Below, one piece after another: positions 59,020 to 64,000 of a stretch of DNA of 64,000 nt (positions are counted from its first letter, which is position 1; the number at the start of each line of letters is the position of its first letter). Source of the stretch: Epiperipatus broadwayi (taxonomy: Eukaryota > Onychophora > Udeonychophora > Euonychophora > Peripatidae); contig JAQFVV010012394.1 of NCBI GenBank assembly GCA_028023455.1, positions 19,674,353 to 19,738,352 of the forward strand, read 5' to 3'. The notes beneath the pieces are model-generated. The model worked only from the letters and a program-made list of their open reading frames with translations, was not told the origin of the DNA and did not search any database. The translations under genes and the position numbers were made by a program.

Positions 59020-60055
59020 CTATTAATTAAGCACAGAAGACATGTAATAATAAATAATGAAGGGAATAATCCTTTAGTTATCTCTGTTAATAAATATTTT
59101 TAAATCTATACCCACTCTTCCTTAAGCAAAAATTTGAAAAAACACAAATGAAGACGTGCTTAGAGCTTGTTCTTAGATAAACCAACCCTTGCTTACTGTG
59201 CTTAAAACAGGGTATTAACCAATTGTATGCCTGATATATAAATTGACAATCGAATTGAACAAATTTATTCAGTCTATAACAGGAGGGTTAGAATCTCATT
59301 TTTAACCACCTGCGATTAGACAGATAATTTTTAAACATAACGTAATTAAATCTATTAATCAAGCACTGAAGACATGTAATAATAAATAATAAAGATAATA
59401 ATACTTCAATCATGTACTGTTTACAAATATTTTTAAATCTGCACACACTCACCTATTTGAAAATTAATATAGCTGTCTAATTGCAGAAGAGTAAAAATGA
59501 GATTTTATAACTCCTGTATTATAGACTGAATAAATTTGTACAATTCATTTGTTAGGCATACAAGAGGTTCAAATCCTGACTTAAGCATGGTAAGCAAGGG
59601 TTGGCTTATTTAAGAATAAGTTCTAAGCGCAAGAGATTCACTTGTAATTTTCAAACTCTTGCCTATGGGTGTGTGTGCAGATTTAAAAATATAGTACATA
59701 ACTAAGATATTATTCCCTTTATTATTTATTATTACATATTTCTTCAGTATTTAATTACATTACGTTTGAAAATTAATATATCTGTTTAACCGCAGATGGT
59801 TAAAATGAGATCCTCTCTCCTGTTATAGATTGAATAAATTTGTATAATTTATTTGTCAATTTATATGTCAGATATGACTTAAGCATGTTAAGCAAGGGTT
59901 GGCTTGTAAAAAAAAAAAAGAGCTCCAAACACAGGTAATTCACTTGTGTTTGTCAAACTCTTACTTATAGGTAAGTGTATATAGATTTAAAAATATTTGT
60001 GAACAGCACATGACTGAAGATTTATTCACTTCATTATTCATTATTATCATCATCA
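59020..60055. repeat. Cluster of inverted and direct copies of a tRNA-box repeat
   Basis: Similar segments recur: GACATGTAATAATAAATAAT (59039 and 59370), and on the opposite sense GAAAATTAATAT, GACTGAATAAATTTGTA or its variant, and TTAAGCATG(G/T)TAAGCAAGGG (about 59580 and 59879). Near 59568 GAGGTTCAAATCCTGAC is a Pol III B-box-like segment. At least three units lie in both orientations. Probably a tRNA-derived SINE family or foldback; no protein. Confidence 0.6.
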
Positions 60056-60059
60056 TCAC

Positions 60060-60540
60060 TTTTATTTCTGAAAAGCAAAAGCAGACGACTCTGTTAAGGA
60101 TACTTAGGCTATTGCAGTATCACAAGTAATATTTGGGTTTATCATCCATTTGATCAGTCAGTTACATTCTCTCAAAGTATTATGTAAGAATATAAACTAA
60201 GAATTTCATTGTCATCTTGTTATTTAAAATATTTGCAGGCTTCTGGGATGGGTGAAAACTTCAGTAACCCAGTTATGTGCTCAAACATCAACTTGCTGAA
60301 TAAGCTTAAGATCATAGAATTTTGTAAGTTGTTAATCTGTACATATATAATCTTTAAGTCAAAAGTGTTTATTTGATTTGCTTTTCAAAATATTTTTAAT
60401 CTTTTTTTAAAAAGTGCATTTTGGCTTAAATATAAATCAAATTAATTTTAGATATAATAATATGAATAAACATTATTTATAAAAGAATTATATATATATA
60501 ATTGACATAATGTACATTAATTTTTTATTGCAAGAATTGC
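60060..60540. other. AT-rich spacer
   Basis: No recognisable feature. Confidence 0.4.
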
Positions 60541-60554
60541 AAGTAAATCAAGTT

Positions 60555-60990
60555 GTATATCAGGTGCCTCACTGACAAACCCAGAGTTAGAAACTGGTCT
60601 GAGGATAGAGATATTCTGAAAAGCTTGTTAAGAGCTATTGGTACGCTCAACCTATAACATTGTAATACAAGCTTATTAAATTAAGTCATGTAATATATGA
60701 CTTCCTTGCAATTATTGTTATTGATATTAAGGCTTTGGTGATTTTATATTGCTAAAACTATTAATATATGGTGTATCTAAACTTAGTTTACTCCCATATG
60801 GGATTTAACTGAGATAGCTGAATTTAAAAACATATGGATGTCTGAAAATTTCAGATTTTCTACTTAATAGTTAAACATTAGATAAAAACTGGGCTTGACC
60901 TGGTATTTTAAATCTAATGCTTGAATATCCTAGCACATCACTGATGAAAGCCAGAGCTAGAAACCAATCTGAGGATAAGGATATTCTGAA
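60555..60990 (+). repeat. Diverged family 1 relatives with two hammerhead-like motifs
   Basis: At about 60566-60605 the core has a one-base deletion (CTGACAAAC), helix II is AAC/GTT, then GAAAC, TG, GTC and helix I CCTCA/TGAGG. At 60935-60975 CTGATGA, helix II AGC/GCT around a 4-base loop, GAAAC, CA, ATC and a weaker helix I. Both are followed by GATATTCTGAAAAGCTTGTT, a downstream sequence unlike that of family 1, so this is a sister subfamily. Confidence 0.55.
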
Positions 60991-60999
60991 AAGCTTGTT

Positions 61000-62634
61000 A
61001 ATCTTTTATATACATTTATGTATTTATATAATGCAGTATTTTATATGTTTATGTATTTATTATTATTGTTATTACACATATTTAACATAATATAATATGT
61101 GAAGAAGTGTATGGAGCAGTTAGAATAAACAAATCACATGATTTAAATGAATATTGATTAGTATTGGTATTATTTATTTTTAATACAATGTAAACTCTGA
61201 AAAAGACTGCTAAGCAACTAAAAACTGTTAACTTTAAATTTATAAAACAAGCATGATATTTAGAGCACGTAAGGAGTGATTATTGAGTACTTGAGCATTA
61301 TCCAGTCTACCAAGCTCAGCAGCATTTTTTAAAGTACACAATTTCAGGGGTATACAAGTATTTGTGTTTTTAATTTAATTTTATCAAATATGTGTTAGTT
61401 GTTAAGTTTAAAAATATTAATAAATCGATCATAAATTCCATTCAAAAGTTCTATTTCATTTTATTTATATTATAACCTGTAAAACTATGATATGATCTGA
61501 ACATTGTCATAATTTGTTTACATTTAGCGTTTTTATTTTTGTCACTATCATTTTGGCAAAATGAAGGAGGATTGGGATCTTCCTTCGACAGAACAGCATG
61601 CAGTGGAATATTTCCAAGGCATGGGATCCAGCCCTCCTGAAGAGTTTGCATTAATGGACATGATATGACACTTTAGGTTTCTTATATATTTTTAATTTTT
61701 ATATTAGTAAGTTGATTTCATACAAAAAATAATAAAAAAGAAATATACATAATTTTTAATTGAGATTGTGCTTTACGCAAAAAAGTGAAACTTGTCTAAA
61801 TCTTACATAGTTATATGGCTCAAAACTTTCGGAGACCTTGAGTCTCCATAATCATAGCTTACTAATCAAAGGTGAAGTAAAAAAATATTATTTTATACAT
61901 AATTTTTGTAAGTTTGTTTCTTTTTTTAAGTTAACAATATATATATATTAAATATAATTACTTCTTGCCAGCCATTTTGTTATAAATATTTATTATATGC
62001 TCCTGAAATTGCATATTTAAAAAAAAACATGGCCGTGAGCTTTGTAGATAGGACAATGCCCAAGTGGCAATTTTTGTAAACATTTCCAATAGAAACCTTG
62101 ATTCTTGACTTCACACTGTTCTATTTTTATTTTCAATTCCTTAGTATACATATTTTATATTCAATTGTAATTTTATCATTTCTGTAAGAAAATTTGTTTT
62201 CTGTAATGTCTAAACCAGTTCTATTATACATGGGGGAAAATACAAACAATGTATAATTAAAGTTATAAAGATTATTTCATTAATCAATATGAAAAACCAA
62301 TATTTAAGTGGTAATTTAAGAACAAATAACTAGCTATTATAATTAACTGAATGCAGTTTATATTGTGTTTATCATTAAATAAGTTATTATGTTTATATTA
62401 ATATAAGCTCTGCAAATATGGTTACAAATATGGCATTCTACTCTGTGATAAATATGATCTAAACACCATTTTTCATAAATAATTTATTATGCTGTAATCA
62501 ATTTGCAGTGTCCCATAAAATGGGAATGATTACCAAATTTGTTACCACATTGATTATTCTTTCATCTGCTACCTCTAATTAAATGCTCATCATAGTGAGA
62601 AAATGTTTTCTATTATGACTGTTTAAGAACATTA
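61000..62634. other. AT-rich spacer
   Basis: A 66-codon minus frame at 61451-61651 (MQTLQEGWIPCLGNIPLHAV) lies in a slightly GC-richer patch, without a motif I recognise. An AT run lies at about 61935-61955. Confidence 0.35.
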
Positions 62635-62875
62635 AGATCTAGGTGCAGTGCTCTCAGATCCAAGGCTCCTCACTGATGATGGCCACAAGCCAGAAACTAG
62701 TCTGGGGATATTGGATGAGTAGGCACTAGATAGGGATTTTATGCACAAGCCTTCTGGTATCCACTGATTGCTCTGTTTGCCACAGGGTGGCACTACTATA
62801 TGGGGAGTTTTGCCTTTGTTTACAACAAATTATGTGCTAGTATAGAGATGGTGATCATGTGATTTTTGATGGTTT
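62635..62875 (+). mobile_element. Family 1 hammerhead element, single 5'-truncated unit
   Basis: It starts within the unit at AGATCTAGGTGCAGTGCTCT and ends GATCATGTGATTTTTGATGG. A short AACATTA duplication (62628-62634 and 62876-62882) flanks it. Only one ribozyme is present and there is no inverted half, so the basic unit is not itself palindromic. 5' truncation fits reverse-transcription-based insertion. Confidence 0.78.
62667..62708 (+). ncRNA. Hammerhead ribozyme motif, family 1, best helix II
   Basis: TCCTCA/TGGGGA helix I (6 bp), CTGATGA, then T-GGC (62680-62683) with GCC-A (62689-62692), giving four pairs in helix II where most copies have an A-A mismatch next to the core. GAAAC, TA and GTC (62700-62702) follow. 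Of all copies this one best fits the consensus. Confidence 0.82.
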
Positions 62876-62879
62876 AACA

Positions 62880-63585
62880 TTATTAATTATTTATGTTTGT
62901 TTGATAAAATGATTGGTTAAAAGTGTAATTCAGCATATCCTTATTTCAAGCACTGTAATTGGCAAGAAATAATTTGTTAAAAATTAAATTAGAATTGTAA
63001 CAATTATTTCAAATATACCCTAAAATATATATTGTTTTGTAGGCTCATTAAAAAAAAAAAGAATAAGAACAGAATACCAGGAATGATGATTAAAAAGCTG
63101 AAAGAAAAAAAAGAGGAAGATCAATGAAATGGTGGACAGCATATGGAGGAATGGTCTAGAAGAAGATATACAGTATAAGATTTCTGGTTAAGAACACACT
63201 CATCATTAAAAAATTCTGAAGAGATAGAATGTAAATGGAAAAGTAGAACAAAGAAAGATGATGAAATCTTTTGGAAGAAAAAATTGCCAAGGAAGAAGTT
63301 AATAGACATCATGCAAAATATCAAATAACAAATTAAAGCATCCACATATGGACATTTGCTTGGTTTGTATAAAATAGCCCTACCTCCGTTTATCATTTGG
63401 TTTTTCTCTTTTTCTGGAATTAAAATGGACACCTCCTCTTACTAACGGCAGTTAATGATGATAAACATCCAACATCACGTAATTCAATATTTTTTCATAT
63501 TTCATTAATACCATACAAATATACTGAATGAAATTATTCACAGAATTAAACTTGGATAGAGTGATTTTCTTATCTAACTCAGTAT
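62880..63585. other. AT-rich spacer
   Basis: The 103-codon minus frame at 63121-63432 is Phe/Leu-rich and lacks motifs. Plus-strand text near 63040-63180 could be RTE-derived but is not convincing. Confidence 0.35.
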
Positions 63586-63587
63586 TA

Positions 63588-63745
63588 TTTTTAACTTATG
63601 GATATGAGACTTGGACACGTAACAGAAAAGCAATATAGAGATTTCAGCCCACTCAATGAAATATAGAGAAATGTATGTTGGGGGAAAGAAGAAGAGACTG
63701 AAAACGAAGTACTTTAATTAGAAAACAAACATCTACTATTAATAT
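63588..63745 (+). pseudogene. RTE-clade LINE, ORF2 C-terminal fragment
   Basis: Plus-strand translation gives LTYGYETWTRNRKAI (family ltYGsEtWtltk), then RFQPTQ and an EKCMLG-like segment (family aqrkmeRaMLgi). It is short and broken by stops. The same region of RTE occurs on the minus strand at 25360-25960. Confidence 0.5.
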
Positions 63746-63789
63746 CATTGAAAGAATTCAGTAGGCAATAATAAAATTTCTAATATGTA

Positions 63790-64000
63790 AATAATGGTGA
63801 TCATGTGATATTTGGTATTACAATATATAATTTTTACAATATGTATATTTTATAAAAATCTAGATTTTTTTTTTAAAAAAAAAAAAGAGATAAGGTAAAA
63901 TATTCCCCCTCTCGCAATTATGAATTTAAAAATAAAAAAAATTCCTCAATTTTTTTATTTTTAAAAATTAAACAATTTATTTAATGAATTATATATATAT
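63790..64000. other. Family 1 3'-end fragment, then simple AT-rich DNA
   Basis: AATGGTGATCATGTGATATT at about 63794-63813 matches the conserved 3' terminus of family 1 and is probably a severely 5'-truncated copy. The remaining bases are A and T runs. Confidence 0.4.

Noticed and set aside
63121-63432. 103-codon minus-strand frame as a small secreted or membrane protein
   Set aside because: Phe/Leu/Ile/Ser composition is what AT-rich antisense DNA gives, and there is no motif or upstream signal to support it.

Overview
This is an AT-rich stretch of a large animal genome, probably an invertebrate. I see no complete host gene. The content is layered mobile elements, mostly decayed: RTE, Tx1-like and CR1/Jockey-like LINEs, Penelope-like elements (PLEs), one Merlin DNA transposon, tRNA-box SINE-like repeats, foldback elements and long trinucleotide microsatellites. 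That mixture fits cnidarians, molluscs or flatworms; the sequence alone does not settle the lineage. Long open frames of poly-Phe, poly-Tyr, poly-Leu or poly-Ile are translated microsatellites, not genes.

Layout. 1-556: RTE reverse transcriptase on the minus strand. 557-3430: lower-copy DNA that keeps CpG and has two exon-like patches. 3431-10030: AT-rich DNA with two repeat families carrying hammerhead-ribozyme motifs. 10033-10354: a foldback element. 10360-19290: mostly featureless. 19300-22930: three PLE pieces, two of them head to head. 24000-25100: a foldback element with a ribozyme element inside it. 25360-26800: RTE and Tx1 fragments. 28473-28760: a ribozyme element. 30600-36430: a long decayed Tx1-like LINE interrupted by two other repeats. 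36950-37960: a microsatellite and a 337-bp tandem repeat. 38099-46000: CR1/Jockey-like LINE remains and a Merlin transposon. 46800-51970: SINE-like, MITE and simple repeats. 51970-54980: another CR1/Jockey-like LINE with a ribozyme element in it. 55280-64000: degenerate ribozyme elements, a (TTC)n/(TTA)n tract, a cluster of tRNA-box repeats and an RTE fragment.

The most interesting content is two dispersed families with what appear to be complete type I hammerhead ribozymes. Family 1 (best copies 5927-5968, 6383-6424, 24531-24572, 36794-36835, 52650-52691, 62667-62708) has the core CTGANGA...GAAA, a helix II whose pairs covary among copies, a helix I of about 6 bp, and a tiny palindromic helix III (ACTAGT) ending in the cleavage triplet GTC. 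Several copies have 12-14 bp target-site duplications. One (5249-6537) holds head-to-tail 456-bp units in both orientations, the layout expected of a retrozyme- or PLE-like element that moves through multimeric RNA. Family 2 (5163-5204, 7482-7525, 7571-7614, 29554-29597) pairs a different hammerhead with a tRNA-like Pol III box segment, in the manner of the schistosome Sm-alpha repeats. A family 1 element has inserted into a family 2 element at 5249-6537. The ribozyme assignments rest on manual base pairing and copy comparison, without any folding or search software.
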